A stretch of 64,000 bases of DNA. It comes from Taibaiella chishuiensis. Its GTDB lineage: Bacteria; Bacteroidota; Bacteroidia; Chitinophagales; Chitinophagaceae. Under the pieces are notes generated by a model. That model was not told the DNA's origin. It saw nothing but the letters and a program-made list of their open reading frames with translations, and did not search any database. Both the position numbers and the translations under genes were made by a program. The stretch is taken from NCBI RefSeq assembly GCF_003014535.1, contig NZ_PYGD01000002.1, forward strand, positions 1-64,000, in the 5' to 3' direction. How positions within the stretch are numbered: position 1 is the first letter of the stretch; each line of letters opens with the position of its first letter. Of the stretch, positions 1 through 9,700 are shown in pieces.

Positions 1-49
1 TGGCTTTCTGTGAATTTTGACTTTTTCATTGCTTCAACTTTAAAGTTAG

Positions 50-247
50 TGTTTTTATCTACTTTTAAACACTACGGTTTTAAGGGAAGCTTACAAAAGT
101 ACAAGCGTAAAAGAAGGCATTGTAAAAATTGCGGACATAGGGATCAAGTATTGTCCTTTTTGCGGCGCAGAATTGGCAAAGCTAATCAGGAAAAATAAAG
201 CTCATGTTATGCAGTTGGTGGAAAAGCATAAAGGACTCATTTATTAA
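50..247 (+). pseudogene. Relic of a small zinc-ribbon (CPFCG) protein
   Basis: An open frame without any ATG, GTG or TTG runs to a TAA at 245-247. Its second half reads GIVKIADIGIKYCPFCGAEL and continues in a plausible helical tail ending GLIY. The IKYCPFCGAxL block is typical of short zinc-ribbon proteins common in Bacteroidota. The 5' part lacks a start and runs into a stop at 47-49; a frame starting at GTG 10 covers the upstream part, so a frameshift is likely. The stretch is AT-rich compared with the rest of the window. I read it as a decayed gene rather than a functional one; a sequencing error is the alternative. Confidence 0.4.
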
Positions 248-361
248 ATTCGTCGCTCGCTTATCCTCTCCTAGTCTTTTGCCCCATAACTCGCTTTCTA
301 CCGAAAACCCGGTATAAATTGATCCTGCTAAGCAGGTATATGTAGCGGTGATCGAATGCCC

Positions 362-369
362 TAAATTTG
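362..369 (+). promoter_or_regulatory. Bacteroidota -7 element TAAATTTG
   Basis: TAAATTTG matches the TAnnTTTG -7 consensus and lies 25 bp before the ATG at 395. No clear TTG box is seen at the expected upstream spacing, so this is a partial promoter match. Confidence 0.4.
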
Positions 370-394
370 TGGCTTTCAGAGCAAATAATAAACT

Positions 395-1699
395 ATGTTC
401 ACGCCATTCCGCAGATCTGTCCTGGTCCTTTCAGGTTCCCTGTTTTTAATATTGCATGCCGGCAAAAGCCGGTCCCAGTCTCAATTTGATAATAAGTTGC
501 TGAAGACCGGGAAGTATACCCTAACTTGTTACACCGTTGAAGGAGGCAGTGAAACGGATATCGGTACTTTCGCCATCAATATCCGGGTATCAGACAATAA
601 ATTGGTCTTGACTACGGTGATGGCCCTTTACGGTCTGGAGGAATGGAAAGACACGGCTATTTCCAACCTGGGTAATTTCAAACCGGTATACCGTTCTTCT
701 TCCAGTACCTTGAAAGATATGGTGCTGCATTATGGAAGCGAGGTTACGGGTTATTACCTGGATAAAAAAAGTGGTAAGAAAACCCAGATCAAAGAAGCGG
801 GGAGCGCTTATTTTGTTGACAGCTATACCTATCCCTTCCTGCTTTCTTTATTGCCGCTTTCTTCGGGTTACAGTACCGAGATCCCGGTGTATGAATACCT
901 GCCGGCCAATAGCAGCAATATTAAAAAAGCCATAGTAGAAGAAGTGAAGCGTAGTACGTATGTAAGCAAGTTTACCGGTACGCACGAGGTATGGGAGGTA
1001 ACGGTATCGGAACCCGCAACCGGGCAGAAGTCGGTCTCCTATATCGACCAGCAGACGCGGCGGCTGTGGCAGATCGATACCTGGAGCAATGATCACCTGA
1101 TCAGGATGGTAGATAAGGAAACGGACTTCAATTCGATTAAAAGTCCTTTTGATAAGGCAGCTACCCTGCAGATGATCAAGGGTGGGAAGTCGGTCATCTC
1201 GGGACAGGTATTTGCCCGCGATTTCGATGATAATGGTACGGTATTTGCAAAGATGCAGGTCATGAATATCCAGGCGAAACAGGTGGCCCCGCGCGGTACC
1301 CAGGTCATCCTCATTCCCTACAATGCCTACTTTAAAGAGTGGATCAAGGTGAATGAGTCGCAGCGGAAAAAAGGCAGGGAAGGTATTGCCTTATCGGATG
1401 ATGCTGCCCAGTGTATTAAGAGCACGAATGTGTATGACGATAAAGGGCATTTCGAATTTGTAAACCTGATGCCTGGGGAATACCTGCTTTACACGGAATT
1501 CGGCTATGATCATAGTTATAGCCAGTCGGAAGTAGTGGGCTATACCGATCATTACCTGAACGGTATGTTCCAGGGAAGTACGGCCAATACGGTAAACCGG
1601 AATTACAGTACCGGCGCAAACGCTGTTATTAAAAAAGTGGTAACGGTAACCAATCCCGGTGAGAAAGTTGAGGTAAAGCTTAAGAAAACACGGGCCTGA
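395..1699 (+). CDS. Exported protein, DUF3108-like N-part with carboxypeptidase-regulatory-like C-part
   Basis: 434 residues with an N-terminal signal sequence (hydrophobic stretch at about 8-25, cleavage plausible near SRSQSQ). Residues about 30-240 resemble beta-rich periplasmic DUF3108-type proteins: repeated strands, a GKYTLTCY start and a YIDQQTRRLWQID hairpin. Residues about 265-430 look like a carnitine-free, carboxypeptidase-regulatory-like beta sandwich (GQVFARDFDDNG, then GHFEFVNLMPGEYLLYTEF). Such proteins are periplasmic or surface structural or binding proteins; no catalytic residues are evident. The gene stands alone and ends at a strong shared terminator. The specific function is unknown. 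Confidence 0.7.
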   Translation: MFTPFRRSVLVLSGSLFLILHAGKSRSQSQFDNKLLKTGKYTLTCYTVEGGSETDIGTFAINIRVSDNKLVLTTVMALYGLEEWKDTAISNLGNFKPVYRSSSSTLKDMVLHYGSEVTGYYLDKKSGKKTQIKEAGSAYFVDSYTYPFLLSLLPLSSGYSTEIPVYEYLPANSSNIKKAIVEEVKRSTYVSKFTGTHEVWEVTVSEPATGQKSVSYIDQQTRRLWQIDTWSNDHLIRMVDKETDFNSIKSPFDKAATLQMIKGGKSVISGQVFARDFDDNGTVFAKMQVMNIQAKQVAPRGTQVILIPYNAYFKEWIKVNESQRKKGREGIALSDDAAQCIKSTNVYDDKGHFEFVNLMPGEYLLYTEFGYDHSYSQSEVVGYTDHYLNGMFQGSTANTVNRNYSTGANAVIKKVVTVTNPGEKVEVKLKKTRA

Positions 1700-1800
1700 T
1701 CCGGAGGCAGGTAATACACCGGGTATATGCCCTTTTAAATAGGATGTTTTATTCCTCACGATAGCCCGCTTGGCATGACATCCTGTTACCAACAATAATA

Positions 1801-1836
1801 ACACCAGCCGCTTCCTGTAAAAGAAGCGGCTGGTGT
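1801..1836. terminator. Bidirectional hairpin terminator
   Basis: A perfect 14-bp stem, ACACCAGCCGCTTC with GAAGCGGCTGGTGT, and an 8-nt loop sit between two convergent genes ending at 1699 and 1865. Confidence 0.75.
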
Positions 1837-1864
1837 GTTTCCTACCGGTAGGTTATGGTTAGCG

Positions 1865-2701
1865 TTATTGCTTCACAATTTTCTGGATCCCGGTTTGTTT
1901 GTTGCGGTCTATAAGTTCGAGGATATAGGCGCCGGGGGCTAAGTAGGAGATATCGATCGCCGGTTGGAATGCTTGTGTATGCACTCTTTGACCGGCAATA
2001 TTATAAATGTGGATCTGCTCAAAATCATGTTTGCTCCGGATAACCAGGTCTTTCACAGCGGGATTGGGAGCGATTATAAAATCATCGCCGGCTTTGTATA
2101 CGGGCAATATGCCTGTACCAACATTTGCGGAGAGCTGCATATTATCCAGGAAGATATTGATGCAGTTATTGGCCGTTTTATACCGGAACGCAATATAACA
2201 CGATCCCGGTGTCGGCGGGATATTGATATTCGTTGTTTTTATCCAGCTGCCTGTTTGAAAGTTGGCAGCCCTGAAGTCGTGCAATAGTATTGCAGTGCTG
2301 GCCAAAGCCGGGTTCGCATTGCCAACGAGCAGGTAAATACCGATGGTATCATTGGTAGCCGGTGGATTGTTTGCCGTAATCCAGCTGCGGATGGAATCGA
2401 TCTTACCCCCGGAAGTAAAGGAGAATGCGTTTTTACACACGGTCCAGTTGTTAGCCTGGGCCGTACCGTTTGTGCAGGTATGCATCATGGAGAAGGGCGC
2501 GCTATAGGGGTTATGTATGGTTATATTCCAGGGGAAATCGTCCGGGTCGCTTGTGCCCAGGCTGAAGGCCGTCCAACGGCTACTGGCCGCGTTGTCGAAG
2601 TTCTCGTAATAGGGTAAGGGCGTTATTTGTCCGGCGGCGCGGTTGGCCAGCGCTAAAGTAAGGGCGATCCATACCAGGATAAGATGTTGCTTTGCGTTCA
2701 T
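1865..2701 (-). CDS. T9SS-secreted choice-of-anchor J type protein
   Basis: 278 residues from the ATG at 2701; the TTG three bases upstream is a less likely start. An N-terminal signal peptide (ILVWIALTLALANRAAG) is followed by a beta-sandwich module at about 30-195 resembling choice-of-anchor J/MAM-like domains (YYENFDNAASSRWTAF near the start, SCYIAFRYKT near the end). The C-terminal 75 residues form a T9SS type A sorting domain: APNPAVKDLVIRS, then IYNIAGQRV, then YLAPGAYILEL, ending in IQKIVKQ. It is predicted to cross the outer membrane through the T9SS and be anchored or released there. The ligand is unknown. Confidence 0.8.
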   Translation of the reverse strand: MNAKQHLILVWIALTLALANRAAGQITPLPYYENFDNAASSRWTAFSLGTSDPDDFPWNITIHNPYSAPFSMMHTCTNGTAQANNWTVCKNAFSFTSGGKIDSIRSWITANNPPATNDTIGIYLLVGNANPALASTAILLHDFRAANFQTGSWIKTTNINIPPTPGSCYIAFRYKTANNCINIFLDNMQLSANVGTGILPVYKAGDDFIIAPNPAVKDLVIRSKHDFEQIHIYNIAGQRVHTQAFQPAIDISYLAPGAYILELIDRNKQTGIQKIVKQ

Positions 2702-2958
2702 CAAATGTAGCTTCTTGTTTGTGGATTAAAGAAATAATAAACAAAAGGGGGACTATGCTCGTTAGGACGTCGGGCAGGAACTTGTTCTTAGCAACGCCGG
2801 AGTATTCTTTACCAGGGTATGATTTTTGTTTATAAAGCGGCATTTCAGCGGTAGGATAATTGCAGTTGCCTCATCCAAATCCGTAGACCGGGTTTGCAGG
2901 ACGGATAAGAAATACCGTATTTTGCCGTATACCGAATAAGAGTTTAATGCCCTGATCT

Positions 2959-3675
2959 ATGAAATATAAAATACTGCTCCTGGCCCTGCTGGGGTCTGCC
3001 ACCGGCGGCTTTGCACAAACCCTGAAAGATTGCTCCTCCTGCGCTACCCAGGTCATCAAACCGGCACAGATCGCGGACAAGAGCATCGACGATATCCGTT
3101 ACCTGACCAATGATCTTTTTGCCCGCAGGGGTTATGTATTCCAGAGTTCGGAAATAGATGCCTATTACGCCAACAAAACCTGGTACAAGCCGGTTAATGC
3201 CAATTATACGATCGAATATAACGCGGTAGAAAAGCAGAATATCAAACTGTTCCAGGACCGTACCAAAGAGTTGACCGCGCAACGGAAGCAATTGACAGAA
3301 GCCCTGAAAGGATTCAAAGCCTTGCTGGATGCGGGAGATAAAGAAGCCCTGGCCCGGCAATACCAATACCGCGTAGAAAGCAACAGCGATTTTATTAAAA
3401 ATGTTACCGATGAAATTTTTATGGACGATATCCATTGGACCCGGCATAAAGGCCTTTACCGAGTAGAGAAGGACAACGGAGATATCGTAAAAGCATACAG
3501 CCTGGCGATAGATGGTAACCGGGTTGTGTTTGAGTTTAGCCTGAAAGGCGGATCGGTTATAGACCGCGAAGGAGCTTTGTATCCGAGGGAATATATGACT
3601 GAAGCCAGTTACGTGTATATATTCGAATACGTACAGGGCAAATTGGTATTTCAAAAACTGGTGGTTGCCGGGTAA
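2959..3675 (+). CDS. Exported YARHG-domain protein
   Basis: 238 residues with a signal peptide ending near GGFAQ. A YARHG domain spans about 35-95: the block LTNDLFARRGYVF is the family signature, followed by WYKPVNANY. YARHG is a small extracellular domain often found in cell-envelope proteins, probably binding a wall or surface ligand. The rest is a predicted charged helix (about 95-140) and a beta-rich tail with no catalytic signature. A CSSC pair near residues 25-28 of the mature region may form a disulphide. It is monocistronic and converges on the gene at 3919-4998. Confidence 0.75.
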   Translation: MKYKILLLALLGSATGGFAQTLKDCSSCATQVIKPAQIADKSIDDIRYLTNDLFARRGYVFQSSEIDAYYANKTWYKPVNANYTIEYNAVEKQNIKLFQDRTKELTAQRKQLTEALKGFKALLDAGDKEALARQYQYRVESNSDFIKNVTDEIFMDDIHWTRHKGLYRVEKDNGDIVKAYSLAIDGNRVVFEFSLKGGSVIDREGALYPREYMTEASYVYIFEYVQGKLVFQKLVVAG

Positions 3676-3850
3676 GGGTATTCCGCAAGCGGCGATAACC
3701 AATATCCGGTATCAACCGAAAATACTGAATACACATCAGCAACGAAGCAGCCGGTGCAGCGCGTGTACAGGAGCCATAAAGCCCGTTACCTATGCAAGCA
3801 AGGCTGTGTTTTGTTGTTGGTCATCGTGTACAGGAATAGCCGTATAGACG

Positions 3851-3876
3851 AAGCGGAGACCCAAAGGCCTCCGCTT
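3851..3876. terminator. Hairpin terminator between convergent genes
   Basis: Stem AAGCGGAG with CTCCGCTT plus an inner CC/GG pair, located between stops at 3675 (+) and 3919 (-). Confidence 0.55.
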
Positions 3877-3918
3877 GCATTATTGCAACAATAGCGATCC
3901 GGTCGCAGACCGCGCCTG

Positions 3919-4998
3919 TTATTGCTTCACTACTTTTTCACGGCTATCGACACCGGCGCCCAGTACTTCGATAAAGTAGACGCCCGGTGCAAGTTGTGTT
4001 GCAGACTGATAGATGCTGCAAATGCCTTTGGGCAGCTCTTGTTGCGTGGTACGGATCAGCTTGCCCGCCATGTCGTAAACATTAACCGTAACAGTCGATG
4101 CCGCTTCGGCAACAAAACGGATGTTCCAGCCGTTGCTTGCCGGGTTGGGCGATATGCTCAGTTTAGACTCTGTTTTTACCTTAAGGTTCAGGGCTTTTTC
4201 CGGCCCGTCGCCAATAGCGATGCGGTCCATCTGCAGTACGGCAGTGGCTTCCTGTGGTGCGCTGCTGGCAACACTCTGCCTGGGGTTATATCGTACGATC
4301 AGCTCCGGCCAGTAGGCACAGTTCGGATCATCGCTGGTGGCGAAAATCTGCGAACGGTAATAATTGATCTCGTCCGCCATCATCACCAGGAAACCGTTAT
4401 TGGCATTGGGGTCGGACAGCAGGCCATTCATGATTTGCTGTACCATAGCCGTAACATTTACGCTGGCGGTATAGTTCCAGCGGGAGGTAGTAAGCGGCAG
4501 CGATACCCAGTTGGCTGAATTTGGATCAACAGCCGGCTGGTTGTTCCAGGTTACCGTTTGTTCGTTCCAGTTGTTGGATGCGCCGGCGCTGCCGGGTTGT
4601 ACGCGTTTTACCCAACCGTTGTTGGCCAGCGGATAAGGACTGCCCGAAAAATAGCTGTTACCCCAGTTGCTCGTGGTGGCAGGCGTAAAGAGGTTGAGCT
4701 GGGCGCTCAGGATCTGGCTGCCGGCCGGGATCGAGTTTAAACCGGTAAATCGGATCAGCAACCGCGTGGTGCCCGGGTCGCCATTAAAGGTCCATCGTAA
4801 TATGGAGGCTTCTGCGGCGTTACCGAAGTTCATCGTAGCCGGTGTGGCGGGGTAACCCGTCGGGATTACATTGTTATCCATCCGGTAGAGACCGGCGTCC
4901 TGCCCGGCGGTAGCATCGGACTTAAAGGTTACGGTGGTCTGGGCGATGGCGGTGGCCGCGCAGCTCAGGGCGGTTGCCAGTAAGAGGGTGTGTTTCAT
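3919..4998 (-). CDS. T9SS-secreted DNRLRE-domain protein
   Basis: 359 residues. A signal peptide (ATALSCAATAIAQ) precedes a DNRLRE-type beta-sandwich at about 20-245. The hallmarks are an early Y/D-rich strand, TRLLIRFTGL, AQLNLFTPA, WNEQTVTWNNQP and SVNVTAMVQQ. The C-terminal about 75 residues are a T9SS type A sorting domain (ISPNPASNGWNIRF, VYDMAGKLIRTT, LAPGVYFIEV, EKVVKQ). DNRLRE modules are usually stalk or binding domains of surface proteins; no enzymatic domain is attached here. It is predicted to be cell-surface or extracellular. Confidence 0.85.
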   Translation of the reverse strand: MKHTLLLATALSCAATAIAQTTVTFKSDATAGQDAGLYRMDNNVIPTGYPATPATMNFGNAAEASILRWTFNGDPGTTRLLIRFTGLNSIPAGSQILSAQLNLFTPATTSNWGNSYFSGSPYPLANNGWVKRVQPGSAGASNNWNEQTVTWNNQPAVDPNSANWVSLPLTTSRWNYTASVNVTAMVQQIMNGLLSDPNANNGFLVMMADEINYYRSQIFATSDDPNCAYWPELIVRYNPRQSVASSAPQEATAVLQMDRIAIGDGPEKALNLKVKTESKLSISPNPASNGWNIRFVAEAASTVTVNVYDMAGKLIRTTQQELPKGICSIYQSATQLAPGVYFIEVLGAGVDSREKVVKQ

Positions 4999-5310
4999 GT
5001 GGTTTAATATATTTGGTGTTTTGCAATATAAACAGAAAGGTTAAGGCAAAAGCCCCTAGTTCGTAACTGTGTCATTTGCTCCCGTCATTGCAACGTATGG
5101 GTTCATAACTGTGCAGTACACTTTTTAAATAAAAAAATGTTTTCTGCGTGTTGCTGTCCGGATCGCTGTATGGCTTTACTGTAGCTATATACAGCCCTGC
5201 CTGTTTTCGAGGGAATATATTATGTTGTTGTAATGCCCTGCCGGTGCGGATCAGCGGGCAACAATAGCGGCTGTAGTTTGTTAACCCGGTTTGCTTAATG
5301 ATAACGTACC
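4999..5310. other. Divergent intergenic region (about 310 bp)
   Basis: This lies between the divergent starts at 4998 (-) and 5311 (+) and must contain both promoters. I find no perfect TAnnTTTG element and no gene. A small dyad, CTGTA-N6-TACAG, lies near 5178-5194. Confidence 0.4.
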
Positions 5311-6390
5311 ATGCAGTATCTCGATCAATTTTTGGGCTACAGGATTCCCCTGTTCTTAAAAAACCTGGTCATTGCGGCTGTGGCTGTTTTGCTTGGCTTG
5401 CTCATCAGGTTCCTCATCCATAAGTTATTTGTGCTCCTGTCTAAATGGTGGGACTTTATTCTCATAAAATCTACCATCAAACACCTGCGCCGGCCGGTGG
5501 CATTTTTTTTGCCCCTGGCTTTCCTGAATGCTTCCTTGTCTTTAATGGTACTGGACACCGCATTACGTGCTCCGTTGGAGAAAATGCTGGAAATAGCGCT
5601 GACTGCTGTTTTTGCCTGGATCCTGGTACGTATGGTCATAGTATTGGAAGACTATTTCTATTTTAAGTATGATCTGAACAAAGAGAATAATCTTAAAGAA
5701 CGGAAGATTCGGACGCAGTTGCAGTTTATCCGGAAGTTCATCATATCACTCATTGTGCTCATTGCGATAGCGATCATCCTGCTGAGTTTCGAAAGCATGC
5801 GCAAGATCGGCGCAGGCTTGCTGACTGGTGTGGGTATCGGTGGCATCATTATTGGTTTTGCTGCGCAGAAATCGCTGGGCAATCTCCTGGCGGGCTTCCA
5901 GGTAGCTTTTACGCAACCGATCCGGATCGATGACGTACTGATTGTAGAAGGAGAATGGGGCAGGGTAGAAGAGATTACGCTCACCTATGTCGTGGTCAGC
6001 ATATGGGACCAGAGAAGGTTGATCCTGCCGATCACGTATTTTATCGAAAAGCCTTTTCAAAACTGGACCCGTGTATCGGCCGAACTACTGGGTACCGTTT
6101 TTCTTTACCTGGATTATACCATCCCCGTAGAAGAATTGCGGCAGGAATATAACCGGCTGCTACAGGCGCACCCGCTTTGGGATAAAAGGGTAAATGCCGT
6201 ACAGGTTACCGATAATACGCGCGACGGCCTCGTCGAGATCCGCTTCTTGATGAGCGCGGCCAACTCTTCGCGTGCTTTCGACCTGCGTTGCCATATGCGG
6301 GAAGCGATGATCGCCTTTGTGCAAAGCCGGTACCCTGAAAGTCTTCCCCGCACCAGGCTTGAGCTTAAGGATAAGGCGGCCGGTAGATAA
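5311..6390 (+). CDS. Small-conductance mechanosensitive ion channel, MscS family
   Basis: 359 residues. Four hydrophobic segments (about 12-40, 62-85, 90-115, 140-165) precede the pore helix and beta domain. The Gly/Ala-rich pore segment GAGLLTGVGIGGIIIGFAAQ and the following SLGNLLAGF are the MscS signature. The beta domain contains RIDDVLIVEGEWGRVEEITL and the ILPITYFIEKPFQNWT block seen in MscS homologues. The protein opens under membrane tension to release solutes on osmotic downshock in the inner membrane. Residues after about 250 form the cytoplasmic alpha/beta domain. Transcribed alone. Confidence 0.92.
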   Translation: MQYLDQFLGYRIPLFLKNLVIAAVAVLLGLLIRFLIHKLFVLLSKWWDFILIKSTIKHLRRPVAFFLPLAFLNASLSLMVLDTALRAPLEKMLEIALTAVFAWILVRMVIVLEDYFYFKYDLNKENNLKERKIRTQLQFIRKFIISLIVLIAIAIILLSFESMRKIGAGLLTGVGIGGIIIGFAAQKSLGNLLAGFQVAFTQPIRIDDVLIVEGEWGRVEEITLTYVVVSIWDQRRLILPITYFIEKPFQNWTRVSAELLGTVFLYLDYTIPVEELRQEYNRLLQAHPLWDKRVNAVQVTDNTRDGLVEIRFLMSAANSSRAFDLRCHMREAMIAFVQSRYPESLPRTRLELKDKAAGR

Positions 6391-6752
6391 AACTGCCGGG
6401 TTACTGCCTGTTATATTCCTGGCTGTACCTGCTCCTGTAAGCAGGTATGCGCGGGTCTTCCCGTTTAAATTTATATCCTCTTAAAGACAAGGCCGTTTGG
6501 TTGATGGCGTATACCGTTGTCGCCGGTCTTTGTTTCGCTGATCACTACTGGCGCCTTGTTGGTCCGCCTGCTTGTACCGGGGTATTGCCGGTACCGTCGT
6601 ATGGACGGATGATAAATACATTTTATTTCATTGTGACGATTGCTCAAGTGCCCTACAGGCAATGCTTTCGGCGTTATAGCAATAATTTCTTAACGCCTTC
6701 GTGACCTCGGGGTCATATTGCCCGGATAGTTTTGCGCCTCTAAATCTGATTA
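6391..6752. other. Intergenic region without a supported gene
   Basis: A short hairpin (ACCTGCT/AGCAGGT, 6427-6446) lies after the mscS-like stop without a clear U-tract. An open frame at 6447-6704 has no recognisable family, no signal and no start context, and I do not accept it. A -7 element is listed separately. Confidence 0.4.
6727..6734 (+). promoter_or_regulatory. Bacteroidota -7 element TAGTTTTG
   Basis: An exact TAnnTTTG match 18 bp before the ATG at 6753. No convincing -33 TTG is seen at the usual spacing. Confidence 0.4.
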
Positions 6753-9700
6753 ATGAAAAAACTTCTACCAATGGTATTGCTCCTTGCACTGGCAGACAGG
6801 GGGCAGGCGCAAACGTATACGGCGCTTTCGGGTAATGCACTCAACTTTAACGGCGCCACCGCCGTAAGAATGGAATCGGGAACTGGTATCGCCGCACTGC
6901 AACCGGCCGATGCGATCACGTTGGAAGCATGGGTAAATGTACCCTGCTGCCAGGCCACGGAGCATACGGTCCTGGCTTATGGCGACGGAGTGAACGATAG
7001 TTATATCCTGTCTGTCGGTGCCTACGGTCCGCGACTGCAGTTACAAAATGCAGCAGGCGTATTTACCGATGTAAAACGTACGGTAAAGTACGAGCAGCTG
7101 AATACAGGCCGCGATTACCATATTGCCGTAACCTGGAGTAAGGCAGCGCAGAAGGTGGTGCTTTATATCGATGGCTTTAAATATTACGAGCAATCCGGTA
7201 TCCCTGCTTTCGATATTTTTTATAATGCCGGCAGCCGGCTGACCATCGGTAGCAATACCGGCCTGTCGCAATCTTTTAATGGCAGGATCGACGAGGTAAG
7301 GATATGGAATACGGAACGCACGCAGGCGGGCATCCGCGCAGCGAAACATAATACCTTAACCGGCTCGGAACCCGGCCTGGTGGCTTATTACCGCTTCGAC
7401 GAGGCGACCGCTGCCCTGGCCGCACCTACGGGCAGCGGGCCCGCGCTTACCGGTTATAATATGACAACAGCCAATAGGGTAGGTTCTACGGCCCATATCC
7501 CGGCTAAGGTAAGCTACTACACCAGCCGCATCCAGAATACGGTTTGGGACATCGAAAAGACGATCGCAACCGGCGTTACCTGGAAGTATAAACTGTATGA
7601 TACTTTGTTCGACAACCGGCAAAGCATCAATATCCTGGACATCGACCTGGCTGTTGCCGATGTAGACCTGCGTATTGCCAACTTACCGGCAAATACCAAT
7701 AGCGCGCTGGCTAAAATGAAGACCAGCGATATGCTGAAAAAGTACGGGGCTATCGCAGCGGTGAATGGTAGCTACTATAATACGGCAAGCCCTTATGGCG
7801 CTGCTACCTTCCTGCGGGAGGCCGGCACTACTGCCGCCGCTACCAACCAGGCGCACGGCGTGGGTTATCCCGACGAAAAAGCAATCGTGTTCAATACCGG
7901 TAACGCGGATATGCAGGTGATTGACCGGCCGGCTGCAAACCAAAGCAGTCCTGTATTTCAAAGCGGCTGGAATGGATTCTCCGGTTTTGATAATGTGCTG
8001 TCGGGTGGGCCCGGCTTGCTTACCAGTGGTAATGTGACCTACGAATATGTTCCAATGGAAGTATCGCACGAAGGCGCCGGTGGCAGTTCTACCTGGAGGT
8101 GGCATATGTCCTATTATCCTTTTACCGCGGCTGGTGTAACGGCCGGTAACCACCTTATACTGGCTACCGGCGATGGGCGTACCGCCGCGGTAGGCGGAGT
8201 GGCCGGTCTTACGGTAGAGCAGGTCGCCTACCTGATGAAAGCCCTCGGTTGTACCGACGCCTTGAAACTGGATGGCGGCGGATCGAGCACGATGGCTATC
8301 GAAGGGGCTACCTACAGCGACGTGGTGAATTATCCGAGTGATAATGGTGTGTTCGATCACGAGGGCGAAAGGGCGAATCCGAATGCCTTGCTGCTGATTC
8401 CCCGCACCCGGCGTGGTTCGGGCTCTGCGCTTGCTTTTGATGGCACAGATGACCGGGTGGTGATTCCACATGGCGATATCGGCAACCCTACCGGCAACTT
8501 TTCGGTAGAGGGCTGGGCCAGGGTCGACAACGGCAGCGGCGACGATGCCCTGATCTCCAAACACGATAACACCAGCGGCCGTAAGGGTTATTATATCCAA
8601 TACAGCTACAGCAATAATAAACTGAGTGCAGGTATAGGCCGGAGCAATAACAGCTGGGGCGCGGTTACCGCTACAACCCCTTCCTGGCAGGCTAACCAGT
8701 GGCATCATTTCGCGATGACCTATAACCCGGTTACCGACAGCCTCCGGCTTTATGTAGATGGTGAATTTGCCGGTGCGACGGTAGTGCCGGATCCCGTATT
8801 CAGCACCAATAATCTCTGTATCGGCGGCTCTGATTTTTATCCTGCCAACGCTTTTAAAGGTGGTATGGACGAAGTGCGCTTCTGGTCCCGGGAGCTGAGC
8901 CAGGAGGACATCAGGGCTAATATGCACCGCAATGTAACCGAAACGGCTGCCGGTCTTACCGCTTATTATAAGTTCGACGACTTTACCTTAAGCCCTGTAA
9001 AGGACTACAGTGCCGCCGGTACGCATGGCACGACTGCCGGTAATATGAACCTGTACAATATCGTTGCCTCCTATGCACCCATAGCCGGGGCACGCTTCGA
9101 CAGCCTGTCTGAACTTGGCGCCAACTGGTCGGCTTACAATACCAGCGTACGTAGCGGCACAACAGTATCGGCTGCATTTACGGCCGAAAATAAATACCTC
9201 CTGCTGGCGCATAACAATGCAACCGGCGATACCGTTGCCGGTGTACCTGCAGGTCTGAACAAGCGGTTACGCCGCAGCTGGCTGGCCGATAAATTCGGCA
9301 ACGTGACCGAATCCATGAACCTGGCTTTTAATACTGCCCAGTTGGGCGCAGGCGTGCTGGATGCGAACCGGGAGTACTTCCTGTTGTTCTCTGAAAACGG
9401 CGCCGACTACCAGGCCCTGTCGGCCACGGGCGCCTTGCTTGCCAATAACAGTCTCGTGTTTGCCGGTATTACCATCCGCGAAGGTTGGTATACGATAGGC
9501 TGGAAGCCCATTACCTATATGCAGGTACCCGGCAATAAAGCAATCGAATTCAATGGTGCTGCCGATATCGTAAGGGTGCCTTATACCAGCTTTGGCAACC
9601 CGGCCGGCGACTTCTCGATCGAGCTCTGGGCGCGGATCGGCGCGAACGGCAGCGGCGACGATGCGCTGATCAATGCCAATGAAAACGTAAGCGGCCGTAA

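Noticed and set aside
2702-2709. TACATTTG on the minus strand as a promoter for the choice-of-anchor protein
   Set aside because: It overlaps the start codon region, so transcription would begin inside the gene.
6447-6704. Open frame of 85 codons before the LamG protein
   Set aside because: No homology pattern, signal or start context; composition is not protein-like.
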